A stretch of 64,000 bases of DNA. Origin: Aradus depressus (lineage: Eukaryota > Arthropoda > Insecta > Hemiptera > Aradidae). Under the pieces are notes generated by a model. That model was not told the DNA's origin. It worked only from the letters and a program-made list of their open reading frames with translations, and ran no database searches. The stretch is from contig OY759214.1 in the NCBI GenBank assembly GCA_963662175.1, forward strand, positions 81,869,515 through 81,933,514, in the 5' to 3' direction. The translations under genes and the position numbers were made by a program. Position 1 is the stretch's first letter. Every line of letters starts with the position of its first letter. Shown here in pieces: positions 11,474 to 23,676 of the stretch.

Positions 11474-11689
11474 AAACAATTATTATTTAAAAAAAAATGA
11501 ATAAAGTATTTTTTTCTTGTATTGTATTTTTTTATGTTGTATTTTATTATAATACTTAATTATAAAATAAATATTGAATTTCGACGGCAGTGAGCAGATT
11601 TTCAGAACATATCCCTATTCATTTTTGAATAGTATATTATGTTGAAAATATGTCTTCATAATTATCAATCATAAGACTATAATAACACT

Positions 11690-11999
11690 CCCCCCAGCAG
11701 GCGCGCAGCTGATCGGCATGTTTCCGATGTTGAGCGCCTGTGACATCGGCGACGTAGGTGAGCGGTCCAGTCCTCCTCAGGAGCCGATCTTCTTCTGAGC
11801 CTCATCGAGTCGGCATGGCAACCCAAACTGGTTGGCGCTCATCGAACGTGGTTCCTCTGTCGTGGTACTTCTTCTGAGTGGCCAATGCTTGTTCAACATC
11901 AGGGTTCATTAAAGTAAAAGGGGATCGCAGTTGTCGACCAGTCAGCATTTCAGCAGGGGTGCGTTCCAGTATTTTATTTTTGCCTTCCATTCCTGGTCC
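11690..11999 (-). pseudogene. Ty3/gypsy-type integrase C-terminal fragment
   Basis: On the minus strand a TPAEMLTGRQLRSPFTLMNP segment matches the end of gypsy integrases (x-T-P-A-E-x-L-x-G-R-x-L-R). It is followed by KKYHDRGTTFDERQPVWVA, and in another frame by LLRRTGPLTYVADVTGA and HADQLRAC, the usual C-terminal region. A frameshift separates the two parts. No LTR is adjacent. Confidence 0.75.
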
Positions 12000-12660
12000 A
12001 ATACGACCAACCCAACTTAAAAAACATGCAAAGAACTTAACTCAAATCTATTCTTTCTCTCTCCTATCCAAAGAATTTGCCTTGGACGAAATAAATAATT
12101 GCCCAATACCAGAACTATTACAAACACCATATGTATTTCAAGCGAGAGAGCAATTTGTTTTTTCAGTATAAAGATTCTGGTGCAACTCTGAAAAGGAACA
12201 TACCGGCAAGGCGGAGCTGATGGATCCCTCTCGATTTCGAACTCACCTAAGAAGAATGACCTTATTCAAGTGAACACTGACCTAGGTTCCCAACTGAGAT
12301 AGAAAGTCACTCCTCATGTTTCAAGGTCAGACCAATTCCTCTTCTAGCTTTAGAGGCTTATTTTTTTTTTTCTCCTAGGTCCAGTGTTACGTTACAAAAG
12401 AAGGTCTGGACTCACAGATGCCTAATTACAGTCAGGCTTCGTAAAAAGACAACAACAGAGGGCCAACTAAGGAACCTTGGAGTTATCCAGCTCAACTATT
12501 CCTCATTGAAATAACTCTCACTCAGAATATGGGAGGTCTAACAGAAATGGAGGAAGAGAGGAAGACATCATAGGTAAAAGGATGAATACAGAAATTAGAG
12601 TCTTACAAATTTTAATTAATTGAATATTTATGGGAATCAAATTTTCCTGGAAATTTAGTT
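12000..12660. other. Unassigned, locally GC-richer
   Basis: 12160-12560 is richer in G and C than its surroundings and may be mobile-element sequence, but no motif was recognised. Confidence 0.35.
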
Positions 12661-12905
12661 TTTACTTCCCCAGCAATACGAACTATAAGGAAATTCATTT
12701 AATCGGTCAAAAATTGGATGCGGAATTTTCAACCAAATTCTATATTTTCCGACCTCCTGATACCAAAGATGAAAAAAAAAAATATTGTCTGTGAACACGA
12801 TAACTCCCGATAGAATAAATTTATCTACAAGAAATATAATAATAATCCTCTAATGACGACACCTATTGATCAGCCAAATCGGCCAAAGGAAAGAGGGGTT
12901 GCATT
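12661..12905 (+). repeat. Family C repeat, 5' part
   Basis: Starts TACTTCCCCAGCAATACGAA; the first module reads TAACTCCCGATAGAATAAAT. Confidence 0.7.
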
Positions 12906-13476
12906 AGCGATTTTATTTGTTTCATTGTTTACGAGAAATTTAATGATAAACATAAAAATTGTAAGCTTAAAATAAATAATAATTAATAATTGGTGACTTA
13001 CCATTGTTTACCTTACGTCAACTATGGACTTGAATGAGTTAATCCCAACGAAAGACAAACTAATATTTAGTAGAAAAAGGAGATAACATAAATTTGACAA
13101 AAAATGGACTTAACTCAGTTTACCTCTGGGGTGCTGATTTATTTTTTTATATATTGTTATAGTTACATTATTTTCTTTTTCTTTTCTATATCTCGCACAT
13201 TGGGCCTGTTGATGGGACGTAAGAACGTTCCGAAACATCGTTGGAATAAAGACACTTCCGAATAGTTTTTCGAAAGATAGTTATCTTAATTTTTATTAAA
13301 TTGAAAAATGTGTCTACTTATTATAAATGTACATATCTATGTATTAATTTTTTTTTTATACTAATATTTTTTAAGTATTTATTTATTTAGTTTTTGTTAA
13401 TTTCATTTTACTTTTTATAATAGTTTTGTTGTTACTACTAATCATACTTGTGTTAGACTCAAGTTATAAATCTAAT

Positions 13477-14167
13477 TTATGCAACACATGGAAAATAAAA
13501 CTTAATACAGAAAAATCACAGCACATCACATTTACACTTTGACGAGAAACATGCCCCCCCGTTTTCATCTACGACAAGCCCCTCCCTCAAACTAATACTG
13601 TACGATACCTAGGACTGACATTAGATTGAAGACTGACATGGAACCCTCACACACGTCTCACACGAAACACGCTGAACCGTCGACTCAAAATACTCTACGG
13701 ATTTCTAAATAGACGATCAAAATTAGACATAACACAAAAACAGAACTGTTACACTTACTTACTTAGACCATTATGAACATACGGATCACAGATATACGGT
13801 TCAGCAAAAACATCCAACCTCAATCGAATTCAGGCGTTTCAGTCAAAAACCCTAAGACTGATAACACAGTGCCCCCCATACATAAACAAGAGAACACTTC
13901 ATAACGATCTTATGATACACACAGTACCCGACACAATACAAACTACTTACATACGTTTTTTTCAGAAAACTTTACACACATACAAATCCAGAAATACGTA
14001 CTTTATCTTCACAACACTTACCACAAAACCCCCCACGAAGGTTGAAGAGAAGATGGAACCGCGACTTACTGCCACCTTAAATCCTATTCGTTCTTAATAT
14101 TTTTTACATTATTTTCCTTTACTTTTATCATCTTTCTTACCCTTCCATCAAAATTGTCTTTCAATTC

Positions 14168-14205
<38 letters not shown>

Positions 14206-14462
14206 AAAAACAAATCCTTTAAATATATTTTTTTTTTTTTTTTTATATAATATATATATATATATTTTTTTTTTGTTTCTGTTCTTGTCTTAATAATTAA
14301 TATAAATTTTCGTCCCGAGGACCTACCACTGGGTGGCCTTCCTCTCCCATGCCATTCACATATCAATACTATCATAGATGCTGGTTGTTGCACCAAAAAA
14401 ACTTGGTTGTTGCACTAAATAAAAAAACTTGGTTGTTGCACTAAATAAAAGACAAAAAAAAA
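13477..14462 (+). mobile_element. Jockey-like LINE, 5'-truncated reverse-transcriptase end
   Basis: Joined across frameshifts, the frames give WKIKLNTEKSQHITFTL, then VRYLGLTLD-x-RLTWNPHTR, then LRPLWTYGSQIYGSAK, then RIQAFQSKTLRLITQCPPYI. This is the order of the conserved C-terminal part of jockey-clade ORF2. The 3' end carries two or three copies of an ACTTGGTTGTTGCACTAAA unit and an A-run, as expected for target-primed integration. Several stops make it inactive. Confidence 0.75.
14172..14202. repeat. (TA)n microsatellite
   Basis: Pure TA repeat inside the 3' region of the LINE. Confidence 0.9.
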
Positions 14463-14599
14463 AATGTATAAGCTATGTTAATGTATAAATTCTTTTGACA
14501 TATCCTATTACCATATATTGGTTTAACGGAAATAAATTTATTATTATTATTATAATTCTGAGTGATTTACGATATTCCTTATACCTAGTAATGCCAGTT

Positions 14600-14795
14600 C
14601 GCCCAGTAATAACAATGAGACTTTTTCATTTCAAATTTCAAATCTATAGCTACAATCGTTCCAGCGTTAGGAGCTGTCACAAAATTCCAATCACCTTCAT
14701 ACGAACAGACAGACATCATAAAACTCTATTGAAGACTCCATCTCGGATTTTTGAAAGATTACAATACCTTCTTATACTACAGGTTTAAAAAAGTA
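14600..14795 (+). repeat. Family D repeat
   Basis: CATTTCAAATTTCAAATCTA, then ATAGCTACAATCGTT, and a terminal ACAATACCTTCTTATAC. Confidence 0.6.
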
Positions 14796-15365
14796 AAAAA
14801 CACTTGTGGAGTACCGTTTCAAAATCACTTGTTTTAGCGTTTTCTTACTTATAAATCCCTTTCTTTTCTCTGTTGTATCTCACGGATATGGATTCGCTGT
14901 TCTTAGAGATAATAGCGAACATTCTGAATGTAAGCAGGTGATGAGGCGGAACCTGAATAATACGTGCAGAGCCGGTACTAAACACCAGAAAATCTCATTT
15001 TGTCCTGAAAAAGAAGTTAACTTTTGAAAGATGACAATGTCTATTTCCCTTTCCGATTTAGAGAGAACCAACAACAACAAACAGAGCTTTAGATATTTTC
15101 CCAAGCTAATATTTCCTATTTATTTATTTTTTTTTTTCTGTTTTTGTTTTTCGCTCTCGTCTGGTTCTCTTTCACCGATTAGAAGTTGAAAATTCCCAAA
15201 ATTGTGTTACCACCTTGAATATTTCTGTTTGAACTTCCTCATCCTTTAGATAGAGAAAATTGTTGTCAAAAATTGCTTTTTCAATTTTATAACTTATTTA
15301 GACAGATACAAAGGATGCGACAATACTAACATCTCTGTTTGTCTCTTCGTTCTTATGTCCCTAAA

Positions 15366-16286
15366 GCCAGTCGTCCACTGGGACCGGAAAGTTGCGAAAA
15401 GTAGCGAAATCAGTTCGTCAGAATTCGGCCGAAAATGCACGAACGCTCCAAACATGTGACGAGGTGGGGGACCGCGTCCACTAGATCCGTATCGTTCGTC
15501 AGTTTTCGGCCGAACAGGTGCGAAGTGCGAAGCGATCCCATTCTGCTGGGATTTTACGGACGAACAGGTGCGAAAGAGCAATACATCCTCACATTGTACA
15601 CCAAATAATTCTTCTGATGATTCCTCCGCTGGTCAGTACAACGCATCCTCCTATTTTCACGAATTAGATCCTAGTGGAACCTTCTTTGTAAATCAATAAG
15701 AAATTACTTACATTGTTTGTACTACGTTTGTCTAGTTATTCGTTTGTATCGTTATTATGTACCTTAGTTTAGTTTGAAAGTATAAAAAAATACAGTTTGT
15801 GTAAAAAAAAAGTACAGTGATTTTTTCTTTCTTTCCACTTACCTTAATGTAACAGCCAGCCGTTCTTGTGGGGAAATCGCCACACGAAAATTACTGAATT
15901 TTTCGAGTCTTGAGTAGATGTTGTCAAGAATGTATTGAAAAGTGTCCTTTTCCATTTGAAAATAGGAGAAGTGGTGATTATCATCGATTTGAAGGTCACG
16001 GCACAAATGAGAAAATTCGCCAAACTCTTCTTTTTTTTCGAAATTGGGATTCACCCACATTTCCCGTCTACGTCTATATCGCCTTCGTCGATAAATCAAA
16101 GGTGATAATTCCAACGCTAAAAATTCGTCGTCAGAATCATCGGAAAAACCGTTCCGAAGAGCCATCCCGTCTACGCATTCGGACGTACTGAGTGGATCAA
16201 TGGACGATCGGCATTCGCACGAACGGCTTCGCCCGATTTCGTTGCTTCGCAGTTCGCAACTTTCCGGTCCCAGTGGACGACTAGGC
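15366..16286 (-). mobile_element. PIF/Harbinger-type element, non-autonomous
   Basis: Inverted ends match: GTCGTCCACTGGGACCGG lies at the left and its complement at the right, both extending through AAAGTTGCGAA. TAA flanks both ends, the 3-bp target typical of PIF/Harbinger. Inside, on the minus strand (15839-16165), a 108-residue frame has the N-terminal layout of Harbinger transposases: RRRRYRRRREMWVNP, an F-G-E-F-x-x-L segment, HHFSYFQM, and ISPQERLAVTLR. The catalytic DDE domain is missing, so this is a deletion derivative. GAACAGGTGCGAA occurs twice near the left end and may be a subterminal binding motif. Confidence 0.8.
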
Positions 16287-16297
16287 TAACTCTAAAA

Positions 16298-16625
16298 TTG
16301 TAATAATAATAATATTTATTTCCCGTAACCCGTAACATGGTAATTGGACAAGTCATTCTTGTTTCTTAAAATGGCTTATACTCATAAATTATATACATCA
16401 ACCGACATTAAATCTTAGAATATAAATACAAATAAGATGAATAATAATCATAAAATTCCTGATATTAATACATAGATATCATATAATAACAGATATATTT
16501 TTTTTTTTTGTAAAAATAAATATTTTATATGATAAACCTTCTTATACTATATATCTGGGCGATAACGTGCACCTTCCTCAGGTCACGAAGAGCGAAATAT
16601 AGAGAAAAGAAAAGGAACGAAATAT
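16298..16625 (-). mobile_element. LINE-tail family copy, 5'-truncated
   Basis: On the complement it ends with TTACGGGAAATAAATATT and an ATT tail beside the Harbinger element. Its other end holds the CACCTTCCTCAGGTCACG segment also seen near 60570. Confidence 0.6.
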
Positions 16626-16658
16626 AAAACAACAAAAATATTTAAAAAAATATATATA

Positions 16659-17002
16659 GGTTAGGTTAAGTTTTATGACTGATGCCCGGGCTTTAACTAC
16701 GAGGTCATATCGCCTACTACCAGAGTGCTCTTTCGTCACTCTGGTAGACATGAGCCCGACTCTACGGTGGGAGTCCTAAATTTTGCCTACCCTAAATTTT
16801 TATTCACCTCGGGCAGGGGTCTTTAACGAGTACCTGACATCGTACAGGCTCGGGACCATCGCTTAACGTCCCATCCGAAGGACGGCGTGCTTAAGTTTAT
16901 TTTACCTCCCAGATAAAATAAACTAAGGGCCTCGGTCGGGTTTCGAACCCACGTTCTTGAGCTCAGAAGCCAAGCACGCATACCACTGAGCTACCGGCGC
17001 CC
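16659..17002 (-). mobile_element. SINE-1, full length, TTAGG tail
   Basis: Complete unit with intact A and B boxes. The tail on the plus strand reads GGTTAGGTTAAG, two to three TTAGG-type units. Confidence 0.92.
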
Positions 17003-17119
17003 CCTATATGTATATATATAAATTAACAAATAACAATAAAGAAAATAGTTAATAATTATAAAATTAATGATAATTATAAAAATATTAGATAGCAAGTAAT
17101 TATGATAGAAATACCTGGT

Positions 17120-17378
17120 TTGTCTGGAATCACCAAATCCATGAAGAATTGAGTGTTCCTCTTTTTGCAGCTTACATCGAGAAGCTTGTGAAGTATCACC
17201 ACCAAGGCCTTGTGCATTGTTCCGGGGCTGTACACTACAGTCTAGGAGCGCCTACTCCTGGGGGCGACTCAAACAAACACTGTACCAGGACTTCCTATTT
17301 TAAATCCTTTATTTTATTATATATTTGTGTATAGCATTATATATCTTGCTGGTCCAAATAAATGTTGTTGTTGTTGAA
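17120..17378 (+). repeat. LINE-like 3' tail
   Basis: Ends TTGCTGGTCCAAATAAATG plus a TTG repeat. The same ending occurs at 48547-48586. The upstream 200 bp is GC-richer but its coding content is not recognised. Confidence 0.45.
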
Positions 17379-17755
17379 AGAAATTAATAGAAAAAAAAAT
17401 AAAGATAGAAAATAAATGTGTATACAATTCCTAATATTAATAAATACAATAGATACTTATTTTTTTAAATTATATATATTTTTCTAAAATAAACATTTTA
17501 AATTGTTTTATTGCTAATCACTGGATTTCCATCGGAAGGATTTTTATGAAATATACAATGTATGTTCAGTCCGGAATCCCATTGGTGTGAAATTACTAGC
17601 ATAATTTCAAATGATCCAAATTGCATACTGCGAGAAAATTAGATTTTCACATTTTCGAGACACATTTTTTTTTTTTTCTTTCATACTTTAAATTCTAACT
17701 CGATAAATACTCAACTGATTTTATCGTAACATTATTTTGTTCATTATTGATGAGA

Positions 17756-17947
17756 TTATAAAATGAGTCTAATATTTAAGTTATTATTTAACTTTTGCAC
17801 ACACAGAATATTGAAAACATTTTCATAATTCAGTGAATAATGTAACAAAACGTCGTCACACTTGGGTATGGTCCTTTTAGTATCAGATACTATTTCGGTT
17901 AGTGTATTATCATAAATTCCCATCAGTAACAATAGAACAATAACCAT
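17756..17947 (-). CDS. Possible secreted peptide or signal-peptide exon
   Basis: A 63-residue minus-strand frame starts with MVIVLLLLMGIYDNTLTEIV, a short hydrophobic core followed by polar sequence, with cysteines near residues 30 and 49. An acceptor-like TACTGCAG lies upstream of the ATG. No repeat family covers the locus. The protein is not recognised; a chance ORF remains possible. Confidence 0.22.
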   Translation of the reverse strand: MVIVLLLLMGIYDNTLTEIVSDTKRTIPKCDDVLLHYSLNYENVFNILCVQKLNNNLNIRLIL

Positions 17948-18075
17948 ATACTTTAATGAATTTTAATTTTACTATCTGCAGTACTCGATTAATTTCCCAA
18001 ACTTCCAAGGAAGCAAATTGTATCGATTTATTTATTTTAAATATGGGAATGTTTTAAGTAAAAGTACCGCGTCTT

Positions 18076-18380
18076 TTCACGAAGTATAAGGGGAGTTATG
18101 AAATTTGATGTTTTTATCGGAATTTCATTTTTCCGATTTTATGATATCAAAAATGGGAAAACATTTTCAATCTGTTTTTGTACTCGATAACCATTATATA
18201 TGTATCGACATAAAAGTTTATACGTGCATCCAGAACCCCATGAAACGATATCTAATGATTTTCTGCCAAATCGATCAAAAAGAAGGGGGCTTTAGTAGGG
18301 GCTTTAGTATAGAAACTCAAATAACTGCCGTTGTTATGAATGTATTAACACGAAATTTCATGTCCACATTGAAAACCCTT
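18076..18380 (+). repeat. Family C repeat
   Basis: CACGAAGTATAAGGGGAGTT start, one full module and the start of a second (AACTGCCGTTGTTATGAATG). Confidence 0.7.
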
Positions 18381-18465
18381 TAGCGATTACAAAAGCTAAT
18401 CAATTTGAGATTTAAAAATATTTTTTATCGACGAGAACAAACTCACTAACAACATGAATATATGA

Positions 18466-18792
18466 GGGCGCCGGTAGCTCAGTGGTATGCGTGCTTGTCT
18501 TCTGAGCGCAAGAACGTGGGTTCGAAACCAGACCGAGGCCCTTAGTTTATGTTATCTAGGAGGTAAAACGAACTTTGAGCACGTCTTCCTTCGGATGGAA
18601 CGTTAAGCGATGGTCCTGAGCCTATACGATGTCAGGTACTCGTTAAAGACCCCTGCCCTAGGTGAATAAAAATTTAGGGTAGGCAAAATTTAGGACTCCC
18701 ACAGTAGAGTCGGGCTCATGTCCACCGGAGTGACGAAAGAGCACTCTGGTAGTAGGCGATATGACCTCGTAGTTAAAGCCTTGGAATGAGTC
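18466..18792 (+). mobile_element. SINE-1, near full length without tail
   Basis: Head and whole body present up to GGAATGAGTC; no telomere-like tail. It is followed almost directly by a SINE-2 copy. Confidence 0.9.
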
Positions 18793-18815
18793 CTTTTTAT
18801 TGTCAAATTACTAAG

Positions 18816-18990
18816 GGGTCAACGTGACCGTGCGAGCTAGAGCGTAGGGCTTTGGTCGCATGGTCTCACCATGGTTTGCGGGTTCGAATCCCGTCCGGGA
18901 GTGAGTTTTATTTCGTAGATAGAACTCCCTCCCGGGGCCATGGATGTTGTAAATAACTATATAACACAGTGATATAGCTAATATGAACCG
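18816..18990 (+). mobile_element. SINE-2, second copy
   Basis: Same head, GAGTTTTATTTCGTAGATAG body and tail as at 4077-4255; it ends AACCGTACATTAGGCC and an A-run. A short piece of the same tail in reverse occurs near 23340-23362. Confidence 0.8.
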
Positions 18991-19124
18991 TACATTAGGC
19001 CAAAAAAACGAAATAAAAATTGCTAAGAAATAAAATATATCAATTTAATTAATTAAAAATTAAAAATAATTAAACAAATAAATAAAACATGTGGGGGGCG
19101 CCACAACCCCATAATAAAAGGGGG

Positions 19125-19215
19125 GAGTTCAATTCAAAAACCCTAATAACTGCCGATGTAATGAATATATTGACTCAAAATTTAGTATGAGGATTAGAAG
19201 TCTCAGTCGATTAGT
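19125..19215 (+). repeat. Family C repeat, single module
   Basis: AAAACCCTAATAACTGCCGA through TTTAGTATGAGGATTAGAAG. Confidence 0.65.
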
Positions 19216-19538
19216 TTCATATTAATATTATCGAAATATGCCTACATTTCAGCTCGGTACAATGGAATTCTATCCGTCAGAATATGTTCTTCCAGTAGGC
19301 CCTATTCCCCGCAGACCAAATCCTTCAGATCCACTTTCCCCCTCCTCTGCAGCTAATCACATCTCTTCTACCTGACCCTCCTCTTTTTTGTCTATCTCAA
19401 TCTTTTCCCAGACGGTCTACCAAAAATAAACAATAACACTCAGTCCTACCTGGAATCTTGACTCTCTCAACCCTTTTTACTGGAATGCTCTTAAACTCAT
19501 CTGTGTGTTTTAAAAGTAAAACAGTTTTATATATAATA

Positions 19539-20317
19539 CGAGGTGTTATCAAAAAGTAACGGGTATTTTGTAATTTCGTGGGTTGTATTAGTCCGATTCG
19601 CGCGATTTTTTCGTCGTTGTGTTGGTAAACATGTCTGAAAAGTGTCTGTACATTGTTAGCCAAACCGGATGTTTAGTCTGCTGTCAGCTGTCAAAGAGGT
19701 TACATATGTTTTGGTACGATCGGCGATTATTTATTTGTTTACAAATGGATCAGAGAATTTGCTAATATAAAAGCTCGACAAATGCGGTCGAATGTGAAGG
19801 TCATGCTCACTGCTTTCGATTTTAACGGCATAGTGCACCATGAGTTCTTGCCACAAGGTCAAACGATTAATAAGGAGTACTACCTACAAGTGCAACGCCG
19901 TTTGCGTGAAGGATTTGTCGCGAAACAATTCATGGCTTTTGCACCACGATAACGTACCTGCTCACACTTCATTGCTTGTTCGTGAATTTTTGACCAAAAA
20001 CAACACTGTAATGATGCCCCAGTCTCCATATTCGCCAGACATGGCTCCGTGTGACATTTTTCTGTATCCAACAATAAAGAGAACCTTAAAGGGCCGTCGT
20101 TTCACAAGCATAGATGAGATTAAAAGTGCATCACTGAGAGAGCTAAATGCTATCCCAAAGATCGAGTTCCAGAAGTGTTTCGGGGATTGGAAGAAAGGCT
20201 GGCATAGTGTATATTATCTAATGGGGTCTATTTTGAAGGGGATAACATTGATGTAGACGAATAAATAAAATTATTTTCAAAACCCGAAAATTCCTATTAT
20301 TTTTGGAACACACCTCG
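19539..20317 (+). mobile_element. mariner element, decayed and internally deleted
   Basis: Ends start CGAGGTGTT at the left and finish AACACACCTCG at the right, with similar sequence behind each. TA precedes the left end; the right TA has mutated. One frame gives KVMLTAFDFNGIVHHEFLPQ, then after a frameshift WLLHHDNVPAHTSLLVREF and PYSPDMAPCDIFLYP, which contain the mariner catalytic D residues. A further frameshift hides the natural C-terminus VYFEGDNIDVDE. Most of the DNA-binding half is deleted, so the copy is dead. Confidence 0.88.
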
Positions 20318-20326
20318 TCTGTAATA

Positions 20327-20393
20327 TATATCGAACCTGTGATCTTGAGCTCAATAAGCAAGCACGCATACCATTGAGCTGCCGGCACCCTCG
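20327..20393 (-). mobile_element. SINE-1, head only
   Basis: Only the tRNA-related head remains (GCTGCCGGCACCCTC at the right), ten bases after the mariner right end. Confidence 0.7.
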
Positions 20394-21640
20394 ATAAATA
20401 TATTATATATAAATTTATAATCTCCTCACACAACCCAAAAGTTAAAAAATAATTATATTTCCAATGTTAAATGTATAGTACAAAATCACGTTAGCCTTTA
20501 TAATGTCGATCTGTCGCACCGCATGTAATAAGTTCCAATTCCTGACTATAAATAAATAATATAACAATTATTTTTTCAAAAATGTAATAGATTATAATAT
20601 TTAGATTATAATACACTGAAATGTAGAAAATAAACGTTTTCTTTCCTCTGGCGATCGATGTTGAGTGGGAATATGAATAATAGACATTAACAAAAATAAA
20701 TTCCGACTATATAAATTGGTAAGTCTAAGTTCGTAACTTTTCAGGGCAGCACATTTTTGCTTTTGTATTAATAGTGTAAATCCAGTTTTTGGAATAAATA
20801 AATTATGTTTGCATGATTATTAATCATATACCTTCTAAATCTATAGGTGTGAATGAAAATGATTATTGTTAATCCTTTCTTAGATTTTCCCTTAGTTACC
20901 TAATCATTCCCCATCACTTATCTAATTATTAACCATACTTTTTGAAATACTCGTGAATGATGCCTCTCTAAAGTTGAGCAAGTTGATTTAACCGAAAACG
21001 CCCTCTTCACTTGGAATAGTCTGCCGTAGTGAATAAATTGTTAAATTCAGTTATCTCATGAATGATTCCTCAAAAAAGTAGATTAAGTTGATTTAACCGA
21101 GAACATACACAATTTCAACAGATCATGTGGCCTAATGCCTAATGTCTCTGTACGCTTCAGCTGTAGCTGCTCTGTCGGCTTCTTCCTTCCTATCCAATTA
21201 AGTTTGTTATTGTAAATTTAAAATTGATGCAAGAACTATAATGCACCCAAAGTGCAGTTTTTTTTATTTGGGCTGATGTACCATGCATATTGGCCTAAAG
21301 TGCATAGTTAGTGTTAAAAAAACTTGTGTAAGGTGATCTGTATTGAGAGGCGAGCAATGGCCTGGAGTGCCTCTTGGAATAACGAATATAATATCACTCT
21401 CACCTGTCTGGTCAGAGGATCATCACTTTCTAATGCTGCTTCACAAGGACGTCCCTCAACGTTTTTTTCTTCTATTCTGGAGCGGGTGTGCCATAGATGT
21501 AAACATTTTACACTCATGTTCAGACATACCTACAAGTATACATACAGCCATGTATAATGAGAGATGATACTTAACATTTTCGCAGAGATATTGTGTTATA
21601 TCTTGTGAAATAGACAATATTTAAATATAGTTAAATTCAA
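20394..21640. other. Unassigned
   Basis: Overlapping short frames on both strands at 21314-21557 without recognised motifs; a repeat shared with 56250-56310 lies at about 21545-21620. Confidence 0.35.
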
Positions 21641-21644
21641 ACAA

Positions 21645-22620
21645 ATGTACAACTTTTTTCTTGGGCCACGTCAATTAACTAGATCTGAAGTTGTGAAAGA
21701 TTTTGGTGTATTTTTCAATACAAAACTAACTTTTAAATATCATATAACTTGTACTTCACTAAAAATGCTTGGTTTTATTCTTGGGAACAGTAAACATTTC
21801 TCTTCCATTAATACAACTAAAATTCTTTTTACTTCATTTGTCCGCTTTCTTGTTGAGTCTGCTTCCTCTATATGGTGTCCTTATAAGGTTACCTATATTC
21901 ATACTGTTGAAAAAGTACAACACAAATTCATTCGATATGTTGCATTCAAATCAGGATAATAGTACGTAATATCGACTATAATATCTTTCTCTCTTCTCTT
22001 AAATTAAACACTCTTGAGTCAAGACGAATTAATGCCTATTTATCATTCTTTTTCAAATTATTAAACAATAAAATTGACTATCCTGATCTACTTTCAATCG
22101 TAAATTTTAATATTCCCTTACGTACTTGTTCAGTTCTCCCTTCTCACCAATTTTCATTATACTGATTATGGGTTCTATTCTCCCATAGATCGATTTCAAA
22201 GGCTTGCTAATAGTATTTCTGATAAATTTGACTTTTTCATAGACAATATTAATACTATTAAATCAATTGTTTAATAGTCATTTTTAAATTATACAATATT
22301 TGTATTCAACTCATATATTTATGTTGCTTTGTTTTTTACATTCTGGATTAATTATTATTTCTAGCTATTACTTACCAGTTTTTCTTTTATTGTACCCATA
22401 ATTATTAATATAATGTTAATTTTATAACCAAATTGTAGTAATGTTTAAGTGTTTGTTAATTATAGTAAATTCTAAATAATTGTTATATTTGTATATTTTA
22501 AAATAATTTATTTTACTTTTTGTTTTATTACGATGTATTTTATGAGATTATTTGTAAACCATTTTATTTTGTGTAATAATAGGCTTCGCCTGTAGAAATA
22601 AATAAATAAATATTTTTAAA
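21645..22620 (+). mobile_element. Non-LTR retrotransposon 3' fragment
   Basis: The frame at 21645-21959 has VVKDFGVFFNTKLTFKYHI, LGFILGNSKHF, LFTSFVRFLVESASSIWCPY and EKVQHKFIRYVAF in the order found after the reverse-transcriptase core of jockey/CR1-like LINEs. Decayed coding sequence continues to about 22275. The 3' end is GGCTTCGCCTGTAG plus an AAATAAATAAATA tail near 22610. It is 5'-truncated and inactive. Confidence 0.75.
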
Positions 22621-22795
22621 AAACAGTCGTTTTTCTTTATATTTTTCTTAATGAGAGAGCCTATCGTTGTAGTCAGGAATCTAGGAGCTCTAGAATCTTC
22701 TGCCGAATGAGATATACCTAACAAGCTCAGCGAATTGCACATCGAACCTTAGGTTATATTTTTCTGGGCAGATTCTAAAAATCACAAAAACGAAT

Positions 22796-23320
22796 AAATC
22801 AATTAAGTTGTCGCTCTCCCTCTAAAACCTATTAACCGTTTGGGCTAAAAATCAAAAGTTGAATTACATATAGGTTTCTGAATTCGCATACTATCGATAC
22901 TGTCGATACATTCATTATATCCAGATTATTAGAGCTTTTGAGTCCCTCTCCTCTGATTCGGATTCGGCCGATTTCGCGGAAAATTAGTGTGTTTTAAGTG
23001 TGTTTCTTATAGGGTTTTGAATTTAAATATGAAATTTGACGTAGATAAATTTATTACATCGGCAGTTATTAGAGTTTCTGTGTTAAGCCTCCCCCCTAAT
23101 CTCCTCCTCCCCTTTGGCTGAAAATCAGTAGTTGTCGATCCTTATGAGCTTCTGGATACACATATAAAATTTCGTGTTTAAACACAATTCTATAGTGAAT
23201 TATCGTGTTCATGGACACACTTTTTTTTTTTTTTGAATCGGAGGGTCGGGAAACATGAAATTCCGGTGAAAACTCAACATAAAATTTCAGACCGATTACA
23301 TAACTTCCCCTATTTATTAT
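22796..23320 (-). repeat. Family C repeat, three modules
   Basis: TGTCGCTCTCCCTCTAAAAC start on the complement end; module cores at about 22895, 23033 and 23168; terminal AACTTCCCCTA at 23311. Confidence 0.75.
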
Positions 23321-23676
23321 TATTATTTTTTTTTTGCTTTATGTACGGTGCATATTAGCCATGTCAATGAAAACTGCGAAAATTAACTTGAACATGTGGT
23401 ATGAGGGTCGACGGTGGCGCGACCTGGCAAGCATCTATGAAAACAGTCCATATAAACTTGTAATATCAGTTTGTACATTGATATAATTTATGTACGTACG
23501 TAAATTTGATCTTTAATATTTTCCCTGTAGTGAAGGTAATGAAACTGCAGTTAATGGTGAAAGCAATAATTTAAAAGCTCTACACATCTAATTATAGAGA
23601 CACACTGAAAATGTCACTTCTCGGCTTCATTTTTTTCACATTCAAGTATAATAAGTTAAGTGAGACTTGTTCCAGT

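Larger units (their letters stand above)
13185..14556 (+). mobile_element. Repeat (LINE-tail family) interrupted by a jockey-like LINE
   Basis: The outer repeat runs from about 13185 to 13476 and resumes at 14463-14556, ending ATTGGTTTAACGGAAATAAA plus an ATT-rich tail. Uninterrupted relatives on the minus strand at 25523-25916 and 16298-16625 show these two parts directly joined, so the middle is an insertion. Confidence 0.65.

Noticed and set aside
14806..15027. Signal-peptide-like frame with cysteines
   Set aside because: It has no ATG (begins GTG) and no convincing splice acceptor upstream; kept out of the gene list.
18466..18540. Functional tRNA gene
   Set aside because: The A and B boxes belong to the SINE head; acceptor pairing and the anticodon arm are not those of a working tRNA, and the body follows in many copies.
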